The notes under the pieces are model-generated. The model saw only the letters and a list, made by a program, of their open reading frames with translations, had not been told where the DNA came from and ran no database searches. 64,000 nt of DNA from Xestospongia muta (Eukaryota; Porifera; Demospongiae; Haplosclerida; Petrosiidae): contig OY848922.1 of NCBI GenBank assembly GCA_963693285.1, forward strand, positions 4,080,923 through 4,144,922. The letters run 5' to 3'. The position numbers were made by a program, and so were the translations under genes. Shown here in pieces: positions 23,001 to 32,639 of this stretch. Position 1 is the stretch's first letter. Every line of letters begins with the position of its first letter.

Positions 23001-24729
23001 TTGTAATAACAGTTTATAACCACTATGTAAACATTGTGGTACTGCCCCACATTCCATACATTCCAATGAAGCAGTAAGCCCAGTTCGCTTCTAGACCCTC
23101 CTCCGCCGTCAGCTTAGCAAAAAGGAGGAGGATCTAGCTAGCTAGACTAATGTAAAATATGACATCACATATTTAATTTATATCTCGTTGAGTAATTTTA
23201 TCATATTATTAGCTAAATACTATGAAATGACAACAAGTAGACAGTACACACAGTGGATAACAAATATACATGATATGGTCTAGGAACCAATAACCACACA
23301 AAGAAGGAAGGACAGTATTTAGCAAACATGTTTATTGGAAATGATCATATAATGATATATGTAATTATATTCATAGCAAGTGAATCAGATTCATAATTTC
23401 ACAAATCTTTCAAGCTTCCAAATATGGTCATGACTAGAATACTGTCATTTTCTAATACAGATTGGCTTTTGACAATTACACACTCCTTCCTCCTTTGTGA
23501 AGCTATCGGTTTCTGTTTAGTAACTTGAAATGTTTATAAAGCTAGTTTCTACTATATTAACTAAATTCTCATTGGAAAATATTCTTTGAAATTGTTTTAC
23601 AAAACAACATAAACTTCAACTGTCAGTTTGAAAAATGGCACTAATACAATGTGAAGAATTATTAATGAAACAATTGACCACACCCCAACAGTTAAATAAA
23701 CAATCAGTGAACATTTTAGCACATTTTTACACCATATCCAAACATTACAACAAATCTACAAGTTGTACTTGATTATAAAATATTAATACAATCTAATACT
23801 ATAATTCATTTTTATTTAAACGCAGTACTGTAATCCAGATGACCACAAGTATACAGATAAAACAAAAGTAGCTAGGATATCAGATAAAATTGCCACATTG
23901 ACTCCAATAATGACTTTGTGAAAGTTAATAAACATTCAAGCCCCACCCCATAGCAATAGAGTAAGCTATTTATAATATATGCTGTGTCCATTCATTCATA
24001 TATCTCAAATGTTATATATAAAATGTTTTAACTACATGATTAAACTTTGATAAAGACTTTGTAACACACACACATTAATTTATACTAGGTTGATTTAAAG
24101 GATATATTGTGATTATTATTATAATAACTATAACACTTGTATATCATATATGTAAATAATTATGATGATTTGATAATGACAAGAACTCTTATCATAAGAC
24201 AATATCATCTCTGAATAGTACTATATTGTGACACACTTACATACCTCATCTTGAACATTGACATTGGCTCCTTCTTGTAAAGCTACTTTCACTTCATCTA
24301 GTCGTCCATTAAAAGCAGAGTTAATCAGTAAGTTATCCTAACAAAGATATCAAAGTTAATAAATGTAATATTACACATAAACAAGATCATATACAACATA
24401 GTTTATAATACAGTAGACATAATATTATAGAAGACATACTATAACAAGAGTACAGTAACTACTAATATAGTACATTGTACTAAGTATATGGACATGACAT
24501 ATATACAAACTATAGGGTCAAGTACATACGTTACTTATATTAGATCAGATAACCTAAAGTAATCCACCAGGTCATGTTCAGTTTAGATAGAGGGAATATC
24601 TTGTATTGGGTAGGATTACTGAGTGGACTGGACAAAGCTGACCAATCTTATTAAGTGTTACTGAATAAATTCTTTATTTTAGTATATTTAGTATACTTCA
24701 TAAGTACTTACCAATCTTCTTTGATCCAT
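5069..24729 (-). CDS. Ankyrin-repeat gene, 5' part (five exons found)
   Basis: Minus-strand gene assembled by eye from GT-AG exons: 24712-24729 (start codon, MDQRRL), 24245-24337 (first, diverged ankyrin repeat), 22006-22104, 19563-19661 and 5069-5167. The last three are exactly 99 bp, phase 0, each one 33-residue ankyrin repeat (for example [19 protein letters not shown]). All acceptors end in AG and all donors start with GT. Ankyrin repeats are protein-binding solenoids. The last exon is almost the same as ankyrin exons at 44917 and 46527 in the ROC-COR-Death pseudogene, so this is probably the 5' part of another ankyrin-ROC-COR-Death gene that continues to the left of the window. The 14.4-kb intron between 5167 and 19563 is full of transposons. 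Exons in that intron may have been missed, or the gene may be split. Confidence 0.7.
5855..6894 (-). pseudogene. Tc1/mariner transposase, two or three nonsense codons
   Basis: The reverse strand encodes a nearly full Tc1-family transposase in one frame. It has an N-terminal paired-like HTH ([13 protein letters not shown], then [12 protein letters not shown]), a second HTH-like block ending [12 protein letters not shown], and a catalytic domain with WSDESNF, a second aspartate in [11 protein letters not shown] and the glutamate in [12 protein letters not shown]. Spacing from the second D to E is 34 residues, the DD34E signature. In-frame stops interrupt it at 6311-6313 (just after VMVW, where the family has a cysteine two residues on) and at 677-679 of the 6-kb block (6677-6679), and possibly near the start. 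It is inactive but recent. It lies in the long intron of the ankyrin gene. Confidence 0.85.
6895..9689. other. Intronic DNA, no gene recognised
   Basis: AT-rich sequence with only short open frames. A minus-strand 120-codon frame at 8222-8584 is hydrophobic, low in complexity and has no recognisable family. A plus-strand stretch at about 9410-9500 ([13 protein letters not shown]) looks coding-like but I cannot assign it. Confidence 0.4.
9690..10110 (-). pseudogene. Protein-kinase domain relic
   Basis: The reverse strand reads [10 protein letters not shown], then [18 protein letters not shown] and VDIYS. This lines up with the kinase activation segment (DFG, GT-x-x-YMAPE, D-x-YSFG), with DFG decayed to DLH and APE to ASK. 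Further downstream, after stops, [17 protein letters not shown] resembles the C-terminal C-x-x-x-DP-x-x-RPS block of tyrosine-kinase-like domains. The N-lobe is absent. It is a non-functional fragment, possibly a retrocopy or a piece carried by a transposon, lying inside the long ankyrin-gene intron. Confidence 0.55.
10280..10520. repeat. Degenerate tandem repeat, ttgtgcaatagaccacata unit
   Basis: About six diverged copies of a unit close to ttgtgcaatagaccacata occur here (for example near 10288, 10308, 10347, 10373, 10402 and 10489), interspersed with tataagac-type spacers. Nothing coding is seen. Confidence 0.6.
10911..12679 (-). mobile_element. piggyBac element with recognisable TIRs
   Basis: The left end is TTAAccctctgaggggcg at 10911-10928. 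The right end, reverse-complemented, is ttcaaccctttcacgggcg (12661-12679). These are matching imperfect terminal inverted repeats (AACCCT-Y-T-S-A-S-GGGCG) next to a TTAA on the left, the piggyBac target; on the right the TTAA is altered to TTGAA. The element is about 1.77 kb and contains the spliced transposase gene at 11046-12489. At this length it is shorter than autonomous piggyBacs because the C-terminal coding part is missing. Confidence 0.75.
11046..12489 (-). CDS. piggyBac-type transposase, three exons, C-terminally short
   Basis: Exons 11892-12489, 11512-11788 and 11046-11445 join in frame at GT-AG sites (junctions RQ-V-HPFTS and [10 protein letters not shown]). The N-terminus is acidic and then low in complexity (Ser/Thr/Pro/Val). 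The second and third exons carry the conserved piggyBac domain: [37 protein letters not shown], the first catalytic aspartate in [13 protein letters not shown], and [18 protein letters not shown]. The frame stops at 11046, soon after this, so the later catalytic aspartates and the Cys-rich C-terminus are lacking. The product would bind but probably not cut DNA. An undamaged reading frame across three exons is notable and may mean recent truncation. Confidence 0.8.
13530..14800. mobile_element. Foldback element with long inverted repeats
   Basis: The left arm (about 13533-13640 and 13839-13865) and right arm (about 14611-14800) are inverted copies: gcttcttggtgtagcttgac at 13545 pairs with gtcaagttacaccaagaagc near 14760, and tactctgtccaagttgag near 13842 pairs with ctcaactcggacagagta near 14620. 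The inner part (14290-14630) recurs in inverted orientation at 62060-62395. A 72-codon plus frame at 13968-14186 has no recognised family. It is a non-autonomous family, superfamily unknown. Confidence 0.65.
15130..15905 (-). pseudogene. piggyBac transposase relic (second family)
   Basis: The reverse strand holds, in order, the DDE core ([23 protein letters not shown]), a decayed second catalytic block, [22 protein letters not shown], a [19 protein letters not shown] stretch and the C-terminal [16 protein letters not shown] with [13 protein letters not shown]. Several stops and frame changes separate these blocks, including a TGA where the family has tryptophan. It is clearly dead, and diverged from the element at 10.9-12.7 kb. 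Confidence 0.75.
16767..17003 (-). other. Unassigned 78-codon frame downstream of Harbinger
   Basis: Open frame starting [15 protein letters not shown], with a basic patch [14 protein letters not shown] do not recognise it. It lies 3' of the Harbinger transposase on the same strand and could be its accessory ORF or chance. Confidence 0.2.
17109..18073 (-). pseudogene. PIF/Harbinger transposase, one frameshift
   Basis: The N-terminal part (17648-18073) holds [19 protein letters not shown] and an HTH-like region. The C-terminal part (17109-17636) holds the DDE_Tnp_4 nuclease: first Asp in [25 protein letters not shown], second Asp in IIGDPAYPL, and Glu in [14 protein letters not shown]. The triad is intact. 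The two parts are out of frame; the correct frame for [12 protein letters not shown] begins after about 17672-17682, next to a run of five Ts, so a single-base indel (real or an assembly error) breaks the gene. Harbinger elements normally need a Myb-like partner, which is not seen. It lies in the long ankyrin-gene intron. Confidence 0.85.
18359..18690. repeat. Intron segment shared with 47.98-48.31 kb
   Basis: This stretch is clearly similar to about 47980-48310 (for example catagcattcaattgatag and ctgatattgtttgaat). A second block, 19680-19830, matches 48537-48660. In both places the blocks flank the position of an ankyrin exon, so the two loci are segmental paralogs. Confidence 0.7.
18911..19496 (+). 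mobile_element. pogo-like MITE with residual HTH ORF
   Basis: The element begins gttccccgagtaagcacc (18911) and ends with gcttgcttggggaac (19482-19496), which are inverted repeats, flanked on both sides by TA (18909-18910 and 19497-19498), the pogo/Tc1 target duplication. Inside, a plus-strand frame at 19051-19257 reads [18 protein letters not shown] and [19 protein letters not shown], a helix-turn-helix like the N-terminus of pogo/CENP-B transposases, followed by a stop. The catalytic domain is deleted. It lies between the 19563 ankyrin exon and its downstream intron. Confidence 0.75.
21074..21360 (-). pseudogene. piggyBac C-terminal relic
   Basis: The reverse strand reads [17 protein letters not shown], then [19 protein letters not shown] and a terminal stretch ending [10 protein letters not shown]. 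This matches the end of piggyBac transposases (D-x-x-x-x-NA-x-x-x-Y, then F-R-x-x-L-x-x-x-L-x). The catalytic part is not recognisable nearby. It is a dead fragment inside the ankyrin-gene intron. Confidence 0.55.
22512..23147. mobile_element. MITE with 150-bp inverted repeats
   Basis: Left arm about 22512-22662 and right arm about 22998-23147 are inverted copies differing at only a few positions. Both begin gtctagctagctaga and both contain cattggaatgtatggaatg and acatagtggttataaactg. Flanks are TTA on the left and TAA on the right. The 335-bp core contains a RecQ-like helicase fragment (22755-22952). It lies in the ankyrin-gene intron between exons 22006 and 24245. Confidence 0.85.
22755..22952 (-). 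pseudogene. RecQ-like helicase fragment captured in MITE
   Basis: The reverse strand carries [15 protein letters not shown] followed by [12 protein letters not shown]. This fits RecQ-type helicase motif Ia and the following strand (VVISPL-x-x-LM-x-DQV, then a GI-x-A segment). Walker A and the DEAH box are not present, so it is a captured exon-like piece, not a gene. It lies wholly between the two MITE arms. Confidence 0.6.
23148..24244. other. Ankyrin-gene intron, nothing recognised
   Basis: AT-rich intron between the ankyrin exons 22006-22104 and 24245-24337 after the MITE. No coding or structured element was recognised. Confidence 0.5.
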
Positions 24730-24845
24730 TGCAAAACTGGGAGCAAAATAAAGGACCACACCCAAGTTCTAGAGGTGTGGTTAGATTTAATGGGAGTGGT
24801 GTTATGAATGGTATCTGGTGATCGTGTCGTAAGAAACTCTCAGTA
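24730..24845. promoter_or_regulatory. Short divergent 5' region (possible bidirectional promoter)
   Basis: Only 116 bp separate the start codon of the minus-strand ankyrin gene (24729) from the start of the plus-strand membrane-protein frame (24846). If both starts are right, the two share a promoter region. No TATA box or known operator is recognised; the inference rests on spacing alone. Confidence 0.25.
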
Positions 24846-25117
24846 ATGTCTAAGCAATATGTCAATATCTGGTATTCACTGTGTAACGTATTCCTTTACT
24901 CAGTGGATAGTTTCCTATACTTCATAATTCCTATTGCTGTGGTTGTATTGGGATTAAAGTGTTGTTTGTTGTGGTGGAGAATACATTATTATCAACAAGT
25001 ATGATGTCATTATAATGTTGTCTGTTAATTTATATAATCCTTACAGAGAAGACAAGCTCAACTTGCTAGGCAGGCCCAGATTAGACAAATAACAATTACA
25101 AGAGCACAAAATGCTCG
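24846..25117 (+). CDS. Small single-pass membrane protein gene (partial)
   Basis: Exon 1 (24846-24998, 51 codons) begins MSKQYVNIWYS and contains a clear membrane segment, FLYFIIPIAVVVLGL plus KCCLLWW. A GT donor follows. Exon 2 (25047-25117) follows a TTACAG acceptor and encodes a basic, Gln-rich stretch, RRQAQLARQAQ, with a GTAAGT donor. Basic residues after the membrane segment suggest the C-terminal side is cytoplasmic. The next exon is uncertain; one candidate begins after an AG at about 26553. Homologous sequence at 33.95-34.21 kb is decayed, so conservation supports a real gene here. It could instead be the membrane-tail part of a larger receptor gene, but an in-frame TGA lies just upstream of the ATG. 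Function unknown. Confidence 0.4.
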
Positions 25118-25163
25118 GTAAGTTCTATTAATATCAATGTATAGAATTGTTAACACTCACAGG

Positions 25164-25649
25164 TGTCAGACATTGTACACGATACACATGTATTTACACG
25201 GTAATGCTGGCTTCAAATACATACACGTACATACACGGACAGAATAAAGTAGATGATATGATATTCATGGCAATTAATTATGGGCATGGCCACGTGAAGA
25301 AAATGGCTTCAGTCTGGAGATGTTCTCATTCGCGTTCTCTCTCGCCAGTGTTACATAGTACTACTTCATTATTCCCTTCTAGCAGTGAAACTGAGAATAG
25401 TTATGTGGTTGTTACTTCTGAAAAAACTGGAAAAACTCGTCTTTATTAAATGATGTGTTTAATTATGATTGAATTATAATACATGATACATGAAATGATA
25501 AGGATTAAATACATGGTTTTCAGAAATGCAAACTACAAGTACATACATGGAGATTTAATAGTACATACAAGTACATACACGGTTTGGTTTTTAAAATACA
25601 AGTACATACAAGTACACGCAAAAACCCAATACACGTGCAATGTCTGACA
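25164..25649. mobile_element. Insertion with TGTCAGACATTG inverted ends
   Basis: The sequence starts tgtcagacattg (25164) and ends caatgtctgaca (25649), perfect 12-bp inverted ends. The paralogous segment at 34.25 kb lacks it and continues directly from ctcacag to the flanking sequence, so this is an insertion with a preserved empty site. Its right half is made of tacaagtacatacacgg-like repeats. A plus frame at 25147-25449 is not recognised. Superfamily unknown. Confidence 0.7.
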
Positions 25650-26539
25650 GGTATCCAAGTGAGCAAGGGTTGCAATACTTGCTGTTTGTGTCAATATGTC
25701 TGTCTGTTCTAAAAGCATATACAATATGGCAGAGTTTATCACTCCCAAAAATTTACTGTATTTACAATACACAATTATCTATATTAATAATAGGAATTTT
25801 CCAAAATGTTCCTTTTGAATTTTACTTGCCTTTATCTGATAAGGTCTTCATATCCAACCCATTTTATGAATTATTACATTATAATTGTCACATGATCACT
25901 TTACTTGTTGAGACTTCAATGAAGAGTGTACTTTCATGTTTGGTTGTACTTTTTTGTTTCACTAAGAGCTATTATTCTGTTGGGCCTTGTAATAATTAAT
26001 GTTTGATGTTTGACTTGTGAGCTATTTTGTGTAGCAAGTGTAAGTGAGTCAAGTGTTTGTACATTCAGTATTGTTAATGTAGTTATATAACTGAAACAAT
26101 CACTAGAATATGTATTGGTTAAAGTATCATTACAATGTAAGAGGTGTGGTCTTAACTATGACTGTTGTATTAGACCACACCTGAAGTGTATCACTTTGTA
26201 AAGAATAAATCTTTAATTTATTTATTCTTGATTATGATCAAAGACACTTGATAAGCCAAAATTTGTTTAAAGTGTTGAGTATATCAAAACATTTGAATTT
26301 TAGTGCTAATTTATTTGTTGAATAAATGTATGATTGAATGATGTTTACACTTTCATTAATGTTATATATACATGTACATGTACCTATTAGAATGTACACT
26401 AACTGTGATTATAATAATACATTATATTACATGTTACTTGAACTACAACTTAAACAAGAGCAGCTAGAGGGACTACTGAACTCCACCTTACAAGGATACT
26501 TACAAGAACATCTGATGGTACTCATCATATTATAGTGTC

Positions 26540-26830
26540 TTTGTCTATCCATCAGGTCGGATTGGGCAGTATCATCTAACAACTCCATAATGTTCTATTG
26601 TTATAAATCCAAATGATATTTTACAAGGTACATTAATTGATTATCAGTTAAATTGTCCTATTATCTACCATCTTATGATCAAGATATAATATGATTAAGA
26701 TACATCAATGAAAGTTGTGAAAGTGGCTGAGGCTAATAAAGTAGTTGGCCCATCTCCAGAATATTCTGTACTTACTACTGCTAATGATGACAATGATGTC
26801 TGTTGTTTGTTGTCAGGAATTTGAAAGTGA
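26540..26830 (+). other. Coding-like tail block in duplication copy 1
   Basis: The plus strand has a short open stretch, KVVKVAEANKV then PEYSVLTTANDD, mirrored in copy 2 (34380-34530: SPSYNQVINGQ, KVVKVATANKV). Each copy has its own stops or indels. It may be the decayed cytoplasmic tail of the membrane-protein gene, with tyrosine motifs of Y-x-x-V/L type. Not assigned. Confidence 0.25.
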
Positions 26831-28080
26831 TAAATGAAATAGTAAGTGAACTAGCTACACAAACTCCACCCACTTCATGTCATTGACTACAACTCATCAA
26901 TATTACAGGTTATATAGTTAGTAAATTATAAAAGTGACTTTGTAAATGATTGTGATGACAATGTATCCTACATTACTGTTGATATATAAGACTAACTGAT
27001 CTGTCACTCAATAGTATGTAGTGTACACAGTCAACACTTCATTTATTCATTCAGAAAAGATGAGGTTTCTTTATTAGATTTAATTACCTTATACTAAACT
27101 CCTCTGTTCATAATATGTAGTGTTTTATTACTGTTAAAAGTATAAGTTATATCTCATGTACATGTCTATGTATCTTTAATATGTAAGTTTTGTTCAACAT
27201 GATCATGACATAAACAATTCACTTATCATTGTAGTAATACATAGAGTCAGACCTATACATGTTTCAGAAAGAAGGTTTCATTTTCTATACATATAATCAT
27301 ATCACTAAACAATACATGGTGTGGTCAGAATACATACATACATTACTCTGTTTGGTAAAACCTCTGTAGCAATCACTGCATCTAATCGTTAAAGTAACAT
27401 GTGTTGCCATGACAATAATTCCTTTGAATTATATATGCCTTAGCTTTTCGTGATCAGTTATTATCATGTCACTACAAAGAAAGATAAACTGAATTTGCAC
27501 CTGACTGTATGTAATGAGGAAGATATAGTGAAGGACATAACTTACTACACACACCAGTCTAGTCTGAGTACATGTACATATATTATATCAGTATGGTTCT
27601 TATAGTGTGTACTGTTGATATAATAAATTAACCACAAACACTAATGATTATCCTTATAAGGACAAAATGAACAAGTAATATTTCAACTATAAAAACTACT
27701 ATGTCAATGTATCTATTTATATTACTATTATTAGTTCATCAATGTATCCTATATATCTTATTCCTTATGACTTCACTCTCTACTTTGTCATCCATTCCAT
27801 TAAGTAATACATCTACATGTATCTATGAGACCTTCATTCATTAATTGATACATTCATTATCTAGTTATACATTAAATACATTAATATGACAAGATGTATG
27901 TACAGTAATTCATGTACACATCAAATGAGATAGGAATAACTCATATATAGTGCGAGTGGTCAAGTAGAAAAGTGTGCTCAAGAGATACATTCACATCCAA
28001 CACAAATCTTGTCCAGACCTTGTATTAGAGGCAGTCTTATTCATTGAACCATAAATAAACCTTAAACTGATAGTAATCCT

Positions 28081-30640
28081 AAACATACATATCATAGTTC
28101 ATGATAACTGTCCTAGTATTAACAAACATTTTGTTTCATGTAATCTTAGAACAAATTCATGTCCATAACTGATATCCTGACCACATGTCAGTTTATATAG
28201 TAGATACTAACAGATAGTATTAGTAGTAGTGGGAGTATTATAACTGTGAATAAACATCTATCCATTTATCAATCCATTTATCCATTCATTTGTTCAATCC
28301 ATCCATCAATCTTCAATAGTTTAAGCTATGAGGCCACACCTATATTGTCGTGATGACACAGATAGTCACACATTTAATGATTAGATTTTAAATTCCACAA
28401 CTCATAAGTCAAAGAACACAGTACAGACACTACAAACTACTTCAGAGGAAACAGTCCATAGATATGACCACAGCACTAGTACTCATCAATTAAATCCAGT
28501 AACTGCAAATATAATTTGTCCTCATAAATAAGTAAATCGTTGTACACATTCAATTCCTCTTTTTCATACATTTCCTTAAGTTATGCTATACTTAACCTCT
28601 CATTTATCAGTCCAACAGTACATTTACATGTAGGTCACTACATCCATACAGAAATTACATAGTTGTCACAATCATATTACAATCATACAAGGTGTGACAA
28701 GCTTGAGACAACCTAGGTTCAGATTTGTGATTAAGTAGTCACTCACAGTCTACTTTGTCATAAAGTTGTAGTGAATGTTTACTTTATTGTAAACAACCAT
28801 GTACAGTGATTGTCAATAGTGCTAGCTAGGCCCCTATATATAGAATATCAAATTATAATATTATAAAAGTAACTATACCTCAATTGTCTAATTTACTTAG
28901 CTTTTTATATTGTGGATGTTATTAAATGAATGAATAATTATCACAAGTCAATTCACAATATATAGAATACATATCATGTGGTATATTTCTATCATGTTAA
29001 TTATCAGACCTTGTTTATGTGTATATTATAAACAATATGATGAGAGTGTCTTGATCCACATGGTGGGCTCTTACTTTATTTATGACATTGCATACTCAAA
29101 GCCTCTTCAGTCACTTCTATTGATGATCCAGTACTATGTGTTTGGACTGCAAGACTTACAAAATGATACACCTGTAGTCATAGAGATTATGACAATTCTA
29201 AGGAAGATGGACAGTAGTTTATAATTCTAAAGTAACTCTGAATTATTATTGTGTACAGTTACTTGCATAATATGTATATGTATTATAACATCACTAAATA
29301 TTTTGTTTACTTCTCTGAAGTTCTAACTTAGTTTATGTATAAGTAGCTTTTCTTAAATTTAAAAAAATGACTATTTATACTTACAAGAACTGCAATACAG
29401 TTATAAGGTGTAAATATTAGTCTTACAATTACATTAGGGATAGAGTTTTTAAAGTGTATTGTATGAAACTATTTCAGTATAATTTTACACTCACTTTCAA
29501 CAGTGTATAAAAGTAATTATATCCAGTATCACTGTGATAATTTGCTAGAAGGTATCTGTAACTCACTACTAAAGTATTATCAACTAGTCTAAACAATTAT
29601 ACAGTCAGTATTGATGATAGTGTTGAACAAGTATATCACACAGTTATGACTAACTTTAGTAAGTGTTTATGTCAAAACCAATGTGATATACAAGATCACC
29701 ACATTACATCATCAAGTTCGAAAAGAATTCAGTTCACAGGTAGCTTATTCCTCTACCTTGATATGGAAAGAGGTCTCTTCAATGTAAGGAGTACTGAAAT
29801 GAATTGTTATAGCAAAGATTGACAAGTCATCTGAATTCTAGAGATATTATATAGCTATTATTGTTATTAATACAATTATAAATATTAAATATGTTAAAGG
29901 TAAATCTACATATATTGTTGCACATATTATTAGCTTATCCATTATACTTTGCTTAAAAATTCTTTTCATATGAAGTACACTGGTCTCACTAGCCATACTC
30001 ATTCACTCTTATGAAGTGGAAAGGATTTGTTAGACTGTAAGTATGCATTTGTTCAGAAAACTACTGAAAGTTGGTGGACAATAAGAAGCATTGTATAAGT
30101 CATTGAAAAATTAAAAGACAAGGAGTCAAAGGCTAACCATACTTTGAAAGTCAGAAGCTTAAACACTGAGAGGTTATAATTAGTCCAGTACCACCTCCTG
30201 AATGATTCCCATACTTACAGTTGATAATTTATCCATGATAAAAGACAACACTACCTAAAGTTAATGTTACCTTCACAAACTGTATCAGCCTCTTATGACA
30301 GCTTTTAGGGATCAATAATTTAGATAGTAATTGAAAAATACAAGACTATTAGCATGTCATTACCAATCACTTGAATTAATAATAAAATACCTTCATTGAA
30401 AAGTTCTTTGTCTTTCTTGTCATCAAGAGTGCAGAAAAGCTCTTTCAGTTTAGGCCTATGCCTAAGTTCCAATCAAGAATACACAACTATTCTTTTTTCT
30501 AAGTCAGCCAAGTTTCTAATTAGCAAATGGATAGTAGTCTCTTCATCTAACATGATAATAGTTTAGATTTTCATCCTAAACAGAAAAAAAGAGCCAATTA
30601 ACACATTTAAATAATCACAGTGTTAAAAGTCTTATTAATA
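28081..30640. other. AT-rich DNA, no gene recognised
   Basis: Contains simple tccatccatt-type repeats near 28258-28310 and a 155-bp dispersed repeat at 29878-30034 that recurs at 31643-31795. A plus frame of 82 codons at 28976-29224 is hydrophobic and unassigned. Nothing else is seen. Confidence 0.45.
29878..30034 (+). repeat. Dispersed repeat, copy 1 of 2
   Basis: About 155 bp with strong similarity to 31643-31795; both contain ttaaaggtaaatctacatat and ctttgcttaaaaattcttt. Same orientation, no inverted ends seen. Confidence 0.7.
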
Positions 30641-30700
30641 ACTCACTACTTTCCAAATATTCAATGATGTGTATTGCTCAAGGGTTTCCATAACTGGAGG

Positions 30701-31534
30701 TTAAATATCTCTTATCCATTTCCATCTACTAGAAAATGTTTTGCTATCAAAGACTGTAGTGTAGCAAGACAACAGTCTCTTCTTTCTTTTGTAACACTCC
30801 TGTTGTAACATAGCCACATTTGTTGTTAACATAATTATCATTATCTTAATCATCAATGTGGTACTTGTGTCATTCCAACATGTTTTGAGATCTTCCATCA
30901 TTTTGGAGATGGTTCAATAGTAACAGTAAATGTTTTAGAAGCAGGTAGAAGATAAAAAACTATCAGTCACATAAATTAGCTTTCCAATTACCCTGAGAAA
31001 TGAACAACTTCATAGCAAATACAAAATGAAAATTTTTCACACTTACATAACAATTAGAATTAATTTAACTCTATTTTCTGCATAGGTTTCAGTCTCCATA
31101 CAAACATACAGTGTTGTACTGATCACTTGAAGGGTTTCTTCTATGTACCATTATTAATGTAAAGAGATCTTGAATAATCCTTGTTCTAATATCTCACCTG
31201 TGGCTAAGACTTCATCTGTCTGGAAAGAGAAAGCAGAGGGTATCACAAATGTGTGATGTTAATTTGACATGTAGTACTAAAAGTCAAGGAACAAGGATTG
31301 TCAAATAGAGATATTTGCTGTACAAACTTCAGTATAGTTAACTGGTTATCCAGGTAATTGATGTCAAGACTTTTGTTTTCCTAATAATGATAATATAATG
31401 ATAATTATCATAACAAAAACAACAACAGATCAATTTATTGACCTTCTCAGCAGATATTGCAATGTCTATAATCTTTTCTGGCTTAACTTTTTCTCCTAGT
31501 ATTTTTTCTGCAACTTCTTTGAGCTGTCCATCGC
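30701..31534 (-). CDS. Candidate small gene of unknown function
   Basis: Possible minus-strand exons: 31443-31534 (CAG/TAG acceptor; encodes DGQLKEVAEKILGEKVK then PEKIIDIAISAEK, with a weak GTCAAT donor), a 22-bp micro-exon at 31198-31219 (TDEVLAT, good CAG acceptor and GTGAGA donor), and a last stretch at 30701-30901 (MMEDLKTCWNDTSTTLM ... FSSRWKWIRDI then stop). The amino-acid composition is protein-like and the splice sites are plausible, but no family is recognised and the exons may not belong together. Confidence 0.25.
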
Positions 31535-31642
31535 CTATTGAAAGAAATGTTTAGCCATTGATCAAAAGATTTGAAGGTTGTTCAAAACTGTATGGAGGAT
31601 TTCTTCGGATGATAGAAATGCAAGTAGTCTATCAGCCAATAA

Positions 31643-31795
31643 ATATTAAGTATGTTAAAGGTAAATCTACATATATTGTTGCATATGTTATTAGCTTATC
31701 CTTTATACTTTGCTTAAAAATTCTTTTCATATGAAGTATACCAGTCTCACTAGCCATACCTACACACTATAATGAAGTGTAAAGGGTTTGTTAGA
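31643..31795 (+). repeat. Dispersed repeat, copy 2 of 2
   Basis: Partner of 29878-30034; see there. It lies just upstream (minus-strand sense) of the candidate exon at 31443-31534. Confidence 0.7.
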
Positions 31796-32639
31796 CAAAG
31801 ACTATGCAGTTGTTGTGATAACGCAGGTTCAAAATTCCTATTGCGCATGCTCGTATTTTTTTCAAGGGCATTATTTAGAAATTTAGAACCTACTGGAATG
31901 CTGAATCTGTAGTGCTCTTATCTTTCTTGTACAAGTAGCCCATGGATCTTGCAAGCGTTAAAGACTATCCGCTTTGGTCACTCCTACTACCAAGTATCAT
32001 ATAATTTTTTGGACATATCTGAGAGGTCCATGCACACAGACTCAGCTTCTGTATCACCTGTTGTCTGAGTGGTTCACAAAGACAATTTAAAACGTTCACA
32101 ATTTTCAGAAACGATGTGTATGATATCCATACGTTATCTGAATCTGTTCTTCAATCTACTATGGCTTGTACCTTTCAAGACAGAAATCCAGGTGACCCTG
32201 ATCACTGATTGAATCTTGAAACTGACTCATTCCATAACATGATGTCACTGTACTTTTAAATGAATCTCAGCCTTTTTCAGAACTTGTCTAGAATAATAAA
32301 ATTGTTTCTGTATACCCTCCAAGTGACCCTTTGCTGTTTGCAAGATCTACAATAGAGATCAAAAGCAATTCAGGTACCATACTCCTAATTATCCTAAGTA
32401 CTCATACTGTACTTTAGTACAGTGTTCTACCTTACAACATATGTATACTTTGAATGTATGTAATACTTTGTATCTCTGTTATAACAGAATGGGAGCTTAC
32501 CAGAAACTAATTCTTTAGTGGAATATTCATACTTCTCACAACTGTTGTACTGTTTCTCTGACACTGTCAACATAATATGACATTGACTTATTGATGAATA
32601 CATGAGGTAAGTATTGATTCCAAACACTGTAAAATATGT

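Larger units (their letters stand above)
24805..28080. repeat. Segmental duplication copy 1 (matches 33818-35842)
   Basis: Long collinear similarity to 33818-35842, for example around 24850-25120 with 33965-34210, and 26880-28080 with 34670-35842. This copy carries an extra transposon (25164-25649) and another extra stretch, about 25.87-26.54 kb. A further matching piece, 28170-28330, pairs with about 38310-38400, so copy 2 is interrupted by about 2.5 kb. Confidence 0.8.

Noticed and set aside
28976..29224. 82-codon plus frame as a gene
   Set aside because: No recognisable motif, no duplicate copy and no convincing splice sites; left as unassigned.
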